Source of the DNA: Butyrivibrio sp. Su6
Lineage (GTDB): Bacteria; Bacillota; Clostridia; Lachnospirales; Lachnospiraceae
Assembly (NCBI RefSeq): GCF_900108105.1
Contig: NZ_FNUR01000001.1
Coordinates: 310,001-374,000, forward strand
Reading direction: 5' to 3'
DNA length: 64,000 nucleotides
Made by a program: the position numbers and the translations under genes. Shown piece by piece: positions 1 to 9,336 of the stretch (position 1 is its first letter; every line of letters starts with the position of its first letter). Under the pieces are notes generated by a model. The model was not told the DNA's origin, did no database searches, and saw nothing but the letters and a program-made list of their open reading frames with translations.

Positions 1-2
1 GA

Positions 3-602
3 TACAAACAGATGGTAAAACTAAGATGTCTTATTGCTGAAAACAGGCTGGAAGAGGCATTTGACCTATCGAACTTTTTGACAGGATATTATGTTTCATA
101 TAACAGAAATATACTGTGGATGGAAAATGAGGTGCTTAAGGCTGTCATTCTCTACAGATTAGGAGATTCTTACTGGAAAAAGATATTGCATGATGCGCTG
201 AAAAAAGCCTGCGAATATCATTTTGTAAGACTGGTAGCAATCGAGGGGGCTGCGGTTCTACCACTCCTTAAACAGATGAGAGATGATGGAGGGCTAGGGG
301 ATATTGATGAAGAGTACGCATATTGTGTTTATTATGAGTGCATAAAAGTGGCTTCAAGTTTCCCGGATTATCTAAAGTACATTCCCAAGAACAATATCGA
401 TCTTACAAATCGAGAATTTCAGGTATTGTCGCTTCTTTGCGCAGGTATGCCTACGAACGACATATGTAAGACATTGGGAATATCTTATGACGGTCTTAAA
501 AAGCACAATAAAAATGTATATAGAAAGCTCGGTGTTAAAGGCAGAGCAGAAGCAGAAAGAAAAGCTTCTCAGCTTGGGCTTGTACACAGGGGAACAATTT
601 AG
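3..602 (+). CDS. LuxR-family transcriptional regulator, C-terminal part (5' end outside window)
   Basis: The frame is open to the left edge, so only the last 200 or so residues are visible. The C-terminus is a LuxR/GerE DNA-binding domain: LTNREFQVLSLLCAG starts the four-helix fold and KKHNKNVYRKLGV is the recognition helix and following turn. The preceding part is helical and resembles the repeat region of MalT-like ATP-dependent activators, although no ATPase part can be seen here. The ATG at base 12 is probably internal. The gene is followed after 11 bases by a small gene with its own ribosome binding site, so the two are probably cotranscribed. The DNA-binding assignment is firm; the inducer and targets are unknown. 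Confidence 0.75.
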   Translation, partial: YKQMVKLRCLIAENRLEEAFDLSNFLTGYYVSYNRNILWMENEVLKAVILYRLGDSYWKKILHDALKKACEYHFVRLVAIEGAAVLPLLKQMRDDGGLGDIDEEYAYCVYYECIKVASSFPDYLKYIPKNNIDLTNREFQVLSLLCAGMPTNDICKTLGISYDGLKKHNKNVYRKLGVKGRAEAERKASQLGLVHRGTI

Positions 603-613
603 GAGGAACTCTT

Positions 614-880
614 ATGAGGTGGAAGATAGACGTCGAGATCATACGTGATGGCGGAATATGGCTTAGATTAAAAGATAAGAGAAAAAGAATTAAAAAAGAG
701 GATATCGAGATATTAAAACTGATGGAAGCTGGAATTGTTGATGACGATGAGCTTTTGTCTCGTGTAGCCAAATTGACGGATAGCGATATCATCAGTTCAG
801 GGTTTAGGCTTGCCCAATTCGTTGAAGACTATGGCGATTTTATTGCCCAGGCTACAAAATCATCTGTTTTTGGAATGTAA
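614..880 (+). CDS. Small hypothetical protein, 88 aa
   Basis: I do not recognise a family. The ATG is preceded by AGGAGG at ideal distance, which supports a real gene. The protein is charged and mostly helical, with a basic stretch (KDKRKRIKKED) near residues 20-30 followed by an acidic helix (EAGIVDDDELL). There is no signal peptide and no membrane segment. It sits 11 bases after the LuxR-type gene and directly before a strong terminator, so it is the last gene of that transcript. A function linked to the regulator is possible but not shown. Confidence 0.65.
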   Translation: MRWKIDVEIIRDGGIWLRLKDKRKRIKKEDIEILKLMEAGIVDDDELLSRVAKLTDSDIISSGFRLAQFVEDYGDFIAQATKSSVFGM

Positions 881-900
881 AAATAGAAGCGTTCTTAATA

Positions 901-931
901 AAAAAGGCACATCATTGCGATGTGCCTTTTT
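901..931. terminator. Bidirectional intrinsic terminator
   Basis: A perfect 8-bp stem, GGCACATC (906-913) with GATGTGCC (919-926), has a 5-base loop and is flanked by A5 on the left and T5 on the right. It can end the rightward transcript of the LuxR pair and the leftward transcript of the activator gene. Confidence 0.85.
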
Positions 932-939
932 GCTGCTAT

Positions 940-3900
940 TTATATAGCCTTTTTCATTTTGTCATCAACCTTTTTTTGAGCTGTTGAGAGCATAAGCTTA
1001 ATTCTGTTAAGCTGGTTTACTTCAGAAGCACCCGGATCATAATCAATAGCAACTATATTGCAGCCGGGATACATATGTCTCATCTGTTTGATAACGCCTT
1101 TTCCTACAACGTGGTTAGGAAGACATCCAAATGGCTGTGTACAAACAATATTTGAAGCGCCACCTTTAATAAGTTCAACCATTTCACCTGTTAAGAACCA
1201 TCCCTCACCGGTCTGATTACCGATATCTACAATAGGTTTTGCATATTCAACAAGCTTATAGATACTTGTTGGTGGTTCAAAGTGTACGCTCTTTTCAAAG
1301 GCCTTTGTTGCTCCGCCTCTGAGTTTTTCAATAGCCCAGATTGCAACGCGCATAAGAGCGGCTGTCTTCTTGGAGGTTCCAAGCTCTTTTGCCTTATATA
1401 TCTGATTGTAGAAGCAGTAGAGCATGAAATCGATAAGATCAGGAACAACAGCTTCAGCACCTTCTGCTTCAAGAAGATCAACAAGGTGGTTATTGGCTGC
1501 TGGTGCAAATTTAACAAGAATTTCACCTACAACGCCAACTCTTGGCTTTACTTCATCTGTTATCTCTATTTTATCGAAGTCTTCAATAATCTCTCGGCAC
1601 ATTTTCTGGAACTTTGCGAAACTCATATGCTTGGATGAAACAAAGTCAATGCATTCCTTTTTCCATTTCTCATGAACGGCTTCTGTAGAACCTTTGACCT
1701 TTTCGTATGGCCTCATTCTATATACACAGCGCATGAAGATATCTCCGAAAACAGCACCATAAGCAGCTCTTTTAAGCATTTCAAAGTTAATGTGGAAGCC
1801 GGGATTTGCTTCAAGCTTTGAAAGGTTAAGTGAAACAACAGGAATCTGTTCCATACCTGCTTTTTTAAGAGCACGTCTTATAAATCCTACATAATTTGTT
1901 GCTCTGCAACCGCCACCTGTCTGTGACATGATAACAGCAGTTCTATTGAGGTCATATTTTCCTGAATGGAGCTCATCCATAATCTGGCCAACAACCCAAA
2001 GTGAAGGGTAGCAGGCATCATTATTAACATACTTAAGACCCATATCAATCGCATGTCTGTTATCATTCTGCATTACAACAAAATTATATCCGCAAGCTCT
2101 GAAAGCGGGCTCTAAGATATCAAAATGAATAGGAGACATCTGAGGGCAGAGTATTGTATAGTTCTTTCTCATTTCTTCCGTGAAAAGAACCCTGTTATTT
2201 GCTGTTGAGCGAATTGTTCTCTGAGTATTTTTCTGCTTTCTAACGCGGATTGCAGCCAAAAGAGAACGTACTCTGATCCTTGCGCTTCCAAGACTGTTTA
2301 CTTCATCAATCTTCAGGCATGTATAAATCTTATCTGAACCGGAAAGAATATCATTTACCTGGTCTGTAGTAACAGCATCAAGACCACATCCAAAGGAGTT
2401 TAGCTGTATGAGATCAAGGTCATCCCTTGTTCTTACGTAGCTTGCTGCAGCATATAATCTTGAATGATACATCCACTGATCAGAAACAATAAGAGGTCTT
2501 TCAGGCTTGCCAAGGTGTGAAACGCTGTCTTCTGTAAGAACTGCAACTCCATAAGAACAGATCATATCAGGAATACCATGATTGATCTCAGGGTCTACAT
2601 GATAAGGCCTTCCTGCAAGAACAATACCGTGTTTACCATTTTCTTCCATCCACTTAAGAGTCTCTTCACCTTTTTTCTGGATGTCTTTTCTTGCGTTTTG
2701 CATTTCATCCCAGCCAGCCTTTGCAGCAGCAATGACTTCCTCGGCCGGAATCTCTGAAAATTCTTTTACTAAAGATGCTGTAGCAGTATCAAGGCTTGTG
2801 AAGGCCATAAATGGATTTCTTAACTTAACTTCGCCATTTGTAATAGCTTCAACATTGTTTTTGATGTTTTCTGAATATGAAGTAACAATAGGGCAGTTGT
2901 AATGGTTGGTTGCGCCTTCAACTTCCTCCCTTTCATAGAAAAGGCCTGGATAAAAAATGAAATCAACCTTTTGTTTTATAAGCCATTCAATATGTCCATG
3001 GGACAATTTAGCAGGATAGCACTCTGATTCACTTGGAATAGATTCAATACCAAGCTCATATATCTGGTGTGTTGACCTAGGTGAAAGAACAACCTTATAG
3101 CTGAGCTTTGTAAAGAATGTAAACCAGAATGGATAGTTCTCATAAAAGTTAAGAACTCTTGGTATACCGACAGTACCTCTTTTTGCCTTATCAGCTTCAA
3201 GTGGCTCATATCCAAATATTCTCTTATATTTATAATCAAAAAGGTTAGGGATATTATCGGCATTCTTAACCTTACCGATACCTCTTTCACATCTGTTTCC
3301 GGAAATATGAGTTCTTCCGCCTGTAAATTTATTTACAGTAAGACGACAGTGGTTTGTACATCCCTGACAGGTTGTCATGCTCGTTGAGTATTCAAGATTA
3401 TTGATCTGCTCAATTCCAAGCATTGTTGTCTTATAGTCGTTTGTCTCAAAATATCTGTCTCTGGCGATAAGTGCAGCACCAAAAGCACCCATGATTCCTG
3501 CAATATCAGGGCGAATAGCTTCAGCACCTGATATGATCTCAAATGCTCTAAGTACAGCATCGTTATAGAAAGTTCCGCCCTGAACAACTATGTGTTCGCC
3601 AAGATCCTTGGCATCTGAAACTTTAATAACTTTAAAGAGCGCATTCTTGATTACTGAATAAGCAAGACCTGATGAAATATCTGCCACATCAGCGCCTTCC
3701 TTCTGGGCCTGCTTAACACGTGAATTCATGAAAACAGTACATCTTGTTCCAAGGTCAACAGGAGATTTGGCGTAAAGAGCTACCTTAGCAAAGTCCTGAA
3801 CACTATATCCTAAGGATTTGGCAAATGTCTCAATAAAAGAACCGCAGCCTGATGAACATGCTTCATTAAGCTGAACTGAATCAACGGAGTTATTTTTTAT

Positions 3901-5193
3901 ATGAATGCATTTCATATCCTGTCCGCCAATGTCCAAAATGCAGTCAACCTTAGGATCAAAGAATGCAGCAGCATTGTAATGAGCAATTGTCTCAACTTCA
4001 CCATCATCAAGTAAAAGTGCAGACTTAAGAAGCGCCTCACCATAACCTGTAGAACATGATCTTGCGATGGAGACTCCCTCGGGCATAAGTTTATATATTT
4101 CCTGAATAGAGGAGATGGCTGTCTTTAAAGGGCTTCCGTTGTTACTGGAATAGAATGAATAAAGAAGATCTCCATCTTCGCTTATAAGTGCACATTTTGT
4201 AGTAGTAGAGCCGGCATCAATACCAAGGAAAGCCTTTCCTTTATAATCATCAAGCTTTCTTGTTTTAACTTTATATTTATCCTGACGATTTCTGAATTCT
4301 GAATAATCATTCTCATTTTTGAAAAGAGGATCAAGACGTGATACTTCAGCTTCCATAACTATTTTATGGGAGAGCTTATCAGTCATTTCATTCATGGAAT
4401 ATGAAACATCTTCTTTGGCATTTAAGGCAGAACCTATAGCAGCAAAGAGATGGGAATTGTCAGTTTCAATCGTATGTTCCTCGTCAAGATTAAGTGTGCG
4501 GATGAAGGCAGCTTTTAGCTGATCAAGGAAGTGAAGAGGTCCACCTAAAAATGCTACATGACCCCTTATTGGCTTACCACAGGCAAGTCCTGAAATAGTC
4601 TGGTTGACAACAGCCTGGAAAATAGAAGCTGAAAGATCTTCTTTTGTTGCACCCTCATTGATAAGTGGCTGAATATCTGATTTTGCAAAAACACCACATC
4701 TTGCAGCTATTGTATAAAGAGAGTGGTAATTTTTGGCATACTCATTAAGACCTGTAGCATCTGTCTGTAAAAGAGAAGCCATCTGATCTATAAATGAACC
4801 TGTACCACCGGCGCAAATACCATTCATACGCTGTTCAACATTTCCATCTTCAAAATAGATGATCTTGGCATCCTCACCACCCAGCTCAATCGCAACATCA
4901 GTCTTGGGAGCAAGCTCTTTAAGTGAAGTAGAAACAGCTATAACTTCCTGGACAAATGGAACTTCCAGGTGCTTGGCAAGTGTAAGTCCGCCGGATCCTG
5001 TTATGACAGGGTGGATAGTTATATCGCCGCTTATTTTGTAAGCTTCCTGCAAAAGATCTGATAATGTCTCTTGAATATTGGCAAAATGTCTTTTGTAATC
5101 AGAAAAAATAATCTTGTGATTGTTATCCAAAAGGGCCACCTTAACCGTGGTGGAACCAATATCAATACCTAATGTGTAGTCCTTTGAAATCAT
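940..5193 (-). CDS. Giant acyl-CoA dehydratase activase (2-hydroxyacyl-CoA dehydratase activator, fused form)
   Basis: This 1417-residue protein has two tandem ASKHA/BcrAD-BadFG ATPase domains. The first (about 5-265) shows DIGSTTVK, GGEDAKI, CAGGTGSFIDQMA and ARCGVFAKSDIQ. The second (about 320-590) shows GIDAGSTTTKCAL, DIGGQDMK, EACSSGCGSF and GTRCTVFMNSRV. A Cys cluster, CQGCTNHC, follows, then the long DUF2229-type and dehydratase-like part. Members of this family use ATP to drive electron transfer through a [4Fe-4S] cluster into 2-hydroxyacyl-CoA dehydratases or related enzymes. The length is normal for the clostridial fused form, and the exact substrate of this subfamily is not established. 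The ATG at 5193 follows GAGGTT. It is a single-gene unit ended by the shared terminator at 901-931. Confidence 0.85.
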   Translation of the reverse strand: MISKDYTLGIDIGSTTVKVALLDNNHKIIFSDYKRHFANIQETLSDLLQEAYKISGDITIHPVITGSGGLTLAKHLEVPFVQEVIAVSTSLKELAPKTDVAIELGGEDAKIIYFEDGNVEQRMNGICAGGTGSFIDQMASLLQTDATGLNEYAKNYHSLYTIAARCGVFAKSDIQPLINEGATKEDLSASIFQAVVNQTISGLACGKPIRGHVAFLGGPLHFLDQLKAAFIRTLNLDEEHTIETDNSHLFAAIGSALNAKEDVSYSMNEMTDKLSHKIVMEAEVSRLDPLFKNENDYSEFRNRQDKYKVKTRKLDDYKGKAFLGIDAGSTTTKCALISEDGDLLYSFYSSNNGSPLKTAISSIQEIYKLMPEGVSIARSCSTGYGEALLKSALLLDDGEVETIAHYNAAAFFDPKVDCILDIGGQDMKCIHIKNNSVDSVQLNEACSSGCGSFIETFAKSLGYSVQDFAKVALYAKSPVDLGTRCTVFMNSRVKQAQKEGADVADISSGLAYSVIKNALFKVIKVSDAKDLGEHIVVQGGTFYNDAVLRAFEIISGAEAIRPDIAGIMGAFGAALIARDRYFETNDYKTTMLGIEQINNLEYSTSMTTCQGCTNHCRLTVNKFTGGRTHISGNRCERGIGKVKNADNIPNLFDYKYKRIFGYEPLEADKAKRGTVGIPRVLNFYENYPFWFTFFTKLSYKVVLSPRSTHQIYELGIESIPSESECYPAKLSHGHIEWLIKQKVDFIFYPGLFYEREEVEGATNHYNCPIVTSYSENIKNNVEAITNGEVKLRNPFMAFTSLDTATASLVKEFSEIPAEEVIAAAKAGWDEMQNARKDIQKKGEETLKWMEENGKHGIVLAGRPYHVDPEINHGIPDMICSYGVAVLTEDSVSHLGKPERPLIVSDQWMYHSRLYAAASYVRTRDDLDLIQLNSFGCGLDAVTTDQVNDILSGSDKIYTCLKIDEVNSLGSARIRVRSLLAAIRVRKQKNTQRTIRSTANNRVLFTEEMRKNYTILCPQMSPIHFDILEPAFRACGYNFVVMQNDNRHAIDMGLKYVNNDACYPSLWVVGQIMDELHSGKYDLNRTAVIMSQTGGGCRATNYVGFIRRALKKAGMEQIPVVSLNLSKLEANPGFHINFEMLKRAAYGAVFGDIFMRCVYRMRPYEKVKGSTEAVHEKWKKECIDFVSSKHMSFAKFQKMCREIIEDFDKIEITDEVKPRVGVVGEILVKFAPAANNHLVDLLEAEGAEAVVPDLIDFMLYCFYNQIYKAKELGTSKKTAALMRVAIWAIEKLRGGATKAFEKSVHFEPPTSIYKLVEYAKPIVDIGNQTGEGWFLTGEMVELIKGGASNIVCTQPFGCLPNHVVGKGVIKQMRHMYPGCNIVAIDYDPGASEVNQLNRIKLMLSTAQKKVDDKMKKAI

Positions 5194-5331
5194 ATTTTAA
5201 CCTCAACTTCTAAATCTATTGCTAAGCTATATCTTCTAATTTAATGTAGCTACAGACAATCTATATGATTATAATGCAGCGACATATAAAAATCAATTAT
5301 GATAAATTGTGTAAAATTTAAAAAAACAACA

Positions 5332-5360
5332 TTCGCTTATTAGTCTTTTTGTGATATGAT
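5332..5360 (+). promoter_or_regulatory. Possible extended -10 promoter for the degenerate-sensor operon
   Basis: TGATATGAT (5352-5360) reads as an extended -10 (TGN-TATGAT). The -35 at 17 bases distance, TTCGCT, is poor. It lies about 36 bases before the start of the receptor gene. No other good promoter is visible in the 5194-5396 gap. Confidence 0.35.
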
Positions 5361-5396
5361 TACTCTGTATGAGCATATGAAGGGGTATTATTATTT

Positions 5397-7664
5397 ATGA
5401 AATCAAAAACAAAACGACTTTTTCTGTTATTATTATCAGTTATTTTGGTTTTTAATTTTAATAGCATTAAGGGCACAGCGGCAAAAAGCGTAACCAAAAC
5501 AGTAAGGGTTGGTTATTATCAGAATGAGGTATTCCAGGAAGGTGCTTCAGATAAGTCAGTCAAAAGCGGCTACGCTTATGAGTACTATCGAAAGCTTTCT
5601 GAATACACAGGATGGAATTACGAGTATGTTTATGGCGACTTTGTAACCATATATAACATGCTTGTTAATGGTGAGGTTGATATTGTTGCGGGCCTTGCTT
5701 ATACAGAGGCAAGAAGTCACCTTATTTCATATCCTGACCGTCCGCAGGGATCAGAACAATATAGCCTTGTTAAACATCAGGGAGATGACACGATTACTAC
5801 AAACCCAAGCACCCTTAACGGTAAAAGCGTAGGTGTTTTGGATTCTGCCATAAAAGATTCTTTGGAAGAATTTTTGAATGAAAAAAACATAGATGCCAAC
5901 GTTGTATCTTATACAGATTATGATACTCTTTTGGACGCCTTTGACAAAAGAGAAGTGGATACACTTGCAGGTGAAAGCGATGGAATATATGACAGAAGCC
6001 ACGCTGAAACACTTTATCCATTTGGAGAAACAGACTATTTTATCTGCACAAGTAAAGACAGACCGGATCTTTTAAAAGAACTTAATGAAGCTCAGAGTCA
6101 GCTCTTTTTAGAGTATCCTGATTATATAAGTGTATTAAGAAATAAGTATTATCCAGAGTCGTTGGCCAGCAGAGCCTTTACAAGCTCTGAAAAAGAATGG
6201 CTTACTTCACATGAAAGTGTAGCTGTCGGATATCTTAATAATTATCTTCCATACAGTGATACTACAAAAGATGGCAAAGTAACAGGGCTAATTAAAGAGC
6301 TTGTTCCATATTTGTTTAAGCAACTTGGATATGAAACAGTTGCTATTGAGTATGTTGGATTTGATACATACGATGAACTTGTTAAAGCTATGGATGATGA
6401 AGAAATTGAACTTGCATTTCCTGTTGGCGGAGGCCTTTTCTTCTCTGAGGAAGATGGCATGTTCATATCAAAGCCTGTTATATCCTCGCTTACAGATCTG
6501 ATATATTCTACGAATTACTATGATAATTCAAAGCAGATATTTGCAGTTAATGAAAGCAATAAACTTCAATATTATTACATTGCCAATCATTATCCAAATG
6601 CTACAATAGAGTATTATCCATCCATTGATGCGTGCCTTAAGGCTGTATTAAAGGGTGAAGCTACATATACGACATTAAATGGCCTTAGAACTGCATCAAT
6701 GCTCAAAAATGCTGATTACGAAAAACTTTCATTCAGACAGCTTGGATATGCAGACGACATGTGCTTTGGCGTAAAGATTGGTAACGAGGGACTTTTGAAG
6801 CTTATTGACAGGGGACTTAGCAGATCTGGTACAGAGTATGTCAATAACCTTGGTTCTATCTATTCCGAGAATATGTACAAGTACTCCTTCAAAGATGTTT
6901 TGAGAGAGTATTTTATTGGTGCATTTATTGTATTTATAGTTGTTCTTGCTATTTTATCATTGCTTTTGCTTTATACTGTACGTATAAACAGGAAACGCAT
7001 ACGTGAAAAAGAAGATGCAAAGCGTGAGATTGAAGCTATCAATCAGGAGAAGTTCGTATTTCTTAATAAGATGAATAACTTCATGAGAGAACCAATCAAT
7101 AACATTGTTTCTCTTATAAGGATTTCCGAGAATATGAATGACCTTACAAATATTAAGAATAATCTCGCTAAAATGGGCACTTACAGCAAAGAACTTACAA
7201 CAATTCTTAATAATATTCTTAATATCAGCAGCTTTGAAAGTGGACAGGTAAAGATAGATGATAGCTTAAGCCTTTACAATTTCTTTGGAAAAAGAGTTCT
7301 TATTGTTGAAGATACACTTCCGAACCAGACAATTACAGGCGATATTATGAAAAAAGCAGGAATGGAAGTTCAGATTGCCAACGATGGACTTGATGCCTAT
7401 GAGAAAGTCAAGGCAGCACCTTCAGGATATTTTGATGCTGTTTTGATCAATGTAGATGACAGAAATATTCAAGGGTACTTGTTTATTAAGAAAATAAGAG
7501 ATATGGAAAACGATATAAGGTCAGAAGTTCCTGTTATCGCGATCACCGCCGATGAATCTGAAAGCGGAAAAGAAAAAATAATCAAGTCCGGTATGAATGG
7601 ATATATTACTAAGCCTTACGATATAAAGGCTATTCTTGATAAATTATCAGGCATATTATTATGA
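5397..7664 (+). CDS. Degenerate hybrid sensor: two SBP_bac_3 domains, TM, kinase stub, REC-like domain
   Basis: A signal peptide (about 1-29) is followed by two extracellular solute-binding (SBP_bac_3-like) domains at about 36-255 and 262-490, one transmembrane helix at 506-530 and a short HisKA-like helical hairpin at about 545-615. No HATPase_c domain is present; a receiver-like domain follows directly (about 628-755). The H-box reads KMNNFMREPIN, so the phospho-His position is Asn561. The receiver keeps the acid pair Glu638-Asp639, the Thr and the KP motif, but the phospho-acceptor position is Asn685 (LINVDD where L-M-D is expected). The family is that of BvgS/EvgS-type hybrid kinases, but this copy cannot phosphorylate or be phosphorylated in the usual way. 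It is the first gene of a tight operon ending at 9753. It probably senses a ligand such as an amino acid and signals by conformation; that is inference. Confidence 0.8.
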   Translation: MKSKTKRLFLLLLSVILVFNFNSIKGTAAKSVTKTVRVGYYQNEVFQEGASDKSVKSGYAYEYYRKLSEYTGWNYEYVYGDFVTIYNMLVNGEVDIVAGLAYTEARSHLISYPDRPQGSEQYSLVKHQGDDTITTNPSTLNGKSVGVLDSAIKDSLEEFLNEKNIDANVVSYTDYDTLLDAFDKREVDTLAGESDGIYDRSHAETLYPFGETDYFICTSKDRPDLLKELNEAQSQLFLEYPDYISVLRNKYYPESLASRAFTSSEKEWLTSHESVAVGYLNNYLPYSDTTKDGKVTGLIKELVPYLFKQLGYETVAIEYVGFDTYDELVKAMDDEEIELAFPVGGGLFFSEEDGMFISKPVISSLTDLIYSTNYYDNSKQIFAVNESNKLQYYYIANHYPNATIEYYPSIDACLKAVLKGEATYTTLNGLRTASMLKNADYEKLSFRQLGYADDMCFGVKIGNEGLLKLIDRGLSRSGTEYVNNLGSIYSENMYKYSFKDVLREYFIGAFIVFIVVLAILSLLLLYTVRINRKRIREKEDAKREIEAINQEKFVFLNKMNNFMREPINNIVSLIRISENMNDLTNIKNNLAKMGTYSKELTTILNNILNISSFESGQVKIDDSLSLYNFFGKRVLIVEDTLPNQTITGDIMKKAGMEVQIANDGLDAYEKVKAAPSGYFDAVLINVDDRNIQGYLFIKKIRDMENDIRSEVPVIAITADESESGKEKIIKSGMNGYITKPYDIKAILDKLSGILL

Positions 7665-7681
7665 CAGAATGAGGATTTTCT

Positions 7682-8560
7682 ATGAATGAATTTTTGAACA
7701 ATATGGAAAGAAAGTTTGGAAAATATGCAATTCCAAACCTGACTTTGTATATCATTGGACTTTACGTTTTGGGATATGTATTACAGCTTGCTCCGCCAAG
7801 TGTAAATATCCTTGGATTTTTAACTCTTGATCCTTATGCGATCTTACATGGCCAGATCTGGAGACTGGTATCATGGCTTTTAATACCGCCAAGTTCTTTT
7901 AATATTCTAATCATTATCACTTTGTTCTTTTATTATTTTGTTGGTACCAGCATGGAAAGAACAATGGGAACATTCAGGTACAATGTCTTTATCTTAGGAG
8001 GCGTTGTGCTTATGATCATTGCATCATTTGCAACTATGCTCGTGTACAAGTTCTTTTTGGGAATTGATGGTGATGCTCTTGGCACAGTCATGAGCGCTTT
8101 TTCAATCTATTTCAGTACCTCATATATTCAGGAAATGGTATTTTTAGCATTTGCAATGTGTTTCCCGGATGTGCAGGTTCTTTTGATGTTTATCATTCCT
8201 ATAAAGGTTAAGTATCTTGGCTATTTCTATGCAGCGCTGCTTGCATATAATGCATTTACAGGCGTTGCCAATAGCAATTATTTTGTATTTTTTGCTATTG
8301 TATTTCAGTTTGTCAATTTGCTTCTTTTCTACTTACAGACAGGCAAGATCAGTCATTTGAGGCCAAAAGAGGTAAAGAGAAGACGAGAATATCGCAATGC
8401 ATCAAAGATGATGCCTAAGGGCATAACAAGACATAAATGTGCAGTTTGTGGACGTACAGAAGCTGAGTATCCGGATCTGGAATTCAGATTCTGTTCCAAA
8501 TGTAATGGCAATTATGAGTATTGTCAGGATCATTTGTTCACACATCAGCACGTAAAATAA
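7682..8560 (+). CDS. Rhomboid-like membrane protein with C-terminal zinc ribbon, probably non-proteolytic
   Basis: The first 230 residues hold about six membrane helices in a rhomboid/derlin-like order (for example LTLYIIGLYVLGYVLQLA, then a WRLVSWLL turn). I find no GxSG serine motif in the expected fourth helix (the region reads TVMSAFSIYFSTSY) and no catalytic His, so it looks like a pseudoprotease. The cytoplasmic tail (about 255-292) has CAVC, FCSKC, a later Cys and several His residues, which would bind one or two zinc ions. It starts 17 bases after the receptor gene and ends 9 bases before the sigma-like gene. A scaffold or client-binding role is inferred from the derlin and iRhom precedents. 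Confidence 0.7.
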   Translation: MNEFLNNMERKFGKYAIPNLTLYIIGLYVLGYVLQLAPPSVNILGFLTLDPYAILHGQIWRLVSWLLIPPSSFNILIIITLFFYYFVGTSMERTMGTFRYNVFILGGVVLMIIASFATMLVYKFFLGIDGDALGTVMSAFSIYFSTSYIQEMVFLAFAMCFPDVQVLLMFIIPIKVKYLGYFYAALLAYNAFTGVANSNYFVFFAIVFQFVNLLLFYLQTGKISHLRPKEVKRRREYRNASKMMPKGITRHKCAVCGRTEAEYPDLEFRFCSKCNGNYEYCQDHLFTHQHVK

Positions 8561-8569
8561 AGGAGCATC

Positions 8570-9328
8570 ATGGGTAATTTAGAAAACAAAGAAAAAGAAT
8601 TTGCGGCTATTTTAAAGAATGTTACAAGAACAGCCAGAGAAAATAAAAACATAATCACATCAGAGGAAGTTAAAGAAGCTTTTTCTGATCTTGAACTTGA
8701 TGAAAAGCAGTTTGAAATGGTCTTTGAATACCTGAAAAGCCATAAGATAGGTGTTGATGAAGAAGCTGTTTTTACAGACGAGGATCTTTCTGAAGAAGAA
8801 AAGAACTATTTAGATGATTACATTGAAAGTTTAAATGCACTACCTGAGTTTTCTGATGGTGAAAAAGAAGCTATAGCGATTGCTGCTTTGGCAGGGGAAA
8901 AGGATGCGCAGGAAAAACTTATTACCATGTATCTTCCCCTTGTAGTAGATGTTGCAAGAATGTATTCCGAACAGGGAGTTTTTTTGGAAGATCTTATAGG
9001 CGAAGGAAATGTAGCACTTACCAAGGGCGTTACAATGCTTGATGCTGTGGGCGAGCCATCAGAAGTTGAGGGCTTTTTATATAAGCTTATGCTTGATGCC
9101 ATGGAGAATATTATTCAGGAGAATCTTGCAGAAGATACAGGAAGCCAGAAGGTTCTTAAACTTGTTCAGGAAGTTGCAGACAAGGCAAAAGAACTTGCAG
9201 ATGATCTCAGACGTAAAGTCACCGTAAAAGAGCTTATGGATGAGACAGGCTGGGACGAAGATAAGATTAGGAGTGCTATAAAGTTTAGCGGTGACAACAT
9301 TGAAGATCTTGACAGCGGAGAGAAGTAA
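8570..9328 (+). CDS. Sigma-70-like protein lacking region 4
   Basis: The middle part matches sigma region 2: AQEKLITMYLPLVVDVARMY, then FLEDLIGEGNVALTKGV, which is the core-RNA-polymerase-binding helix pair. A region 3-like HTH follows (KVTVKELMDETGWDEDKI). The N-terminal 75 residues are acidic and resemble region 1.1. The Trp and aromatic residues of region 2.3-2.4 that melt and read the -10 box are missing, and there is no region 4 for the -35 box. It could bind RNA polymerase without directing it to a normal promoter, or act as a decoy. It is the third gene of the operon, with spacings of 9 and 8 bases to its neighbours. Confidence 0.65.
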   Translation: MGNLENKEKEFAAILKNVTRTARENKNIITSEEVKEAFSDLELDEKQFEMVFEYLKSHKIGVDEEAVFTDEDLSEEEKNYLDDYIESLNALPEFSDGEKEAIAIAALAGEKDAQEKLITMYLPLVVDVARMYSEQGVFLEDLIGEGNVALTKGVTMLDAVGEPSEVEGFLYKLMLDAMENIIQENLAEDTGSQKVLKLVQEVADKAKELADDLRRKVTVKELMDETGWDEDKIRSAIKFSGDNIEDLDSGEK

Positions 9329-9336
9329 TTAAGTAT

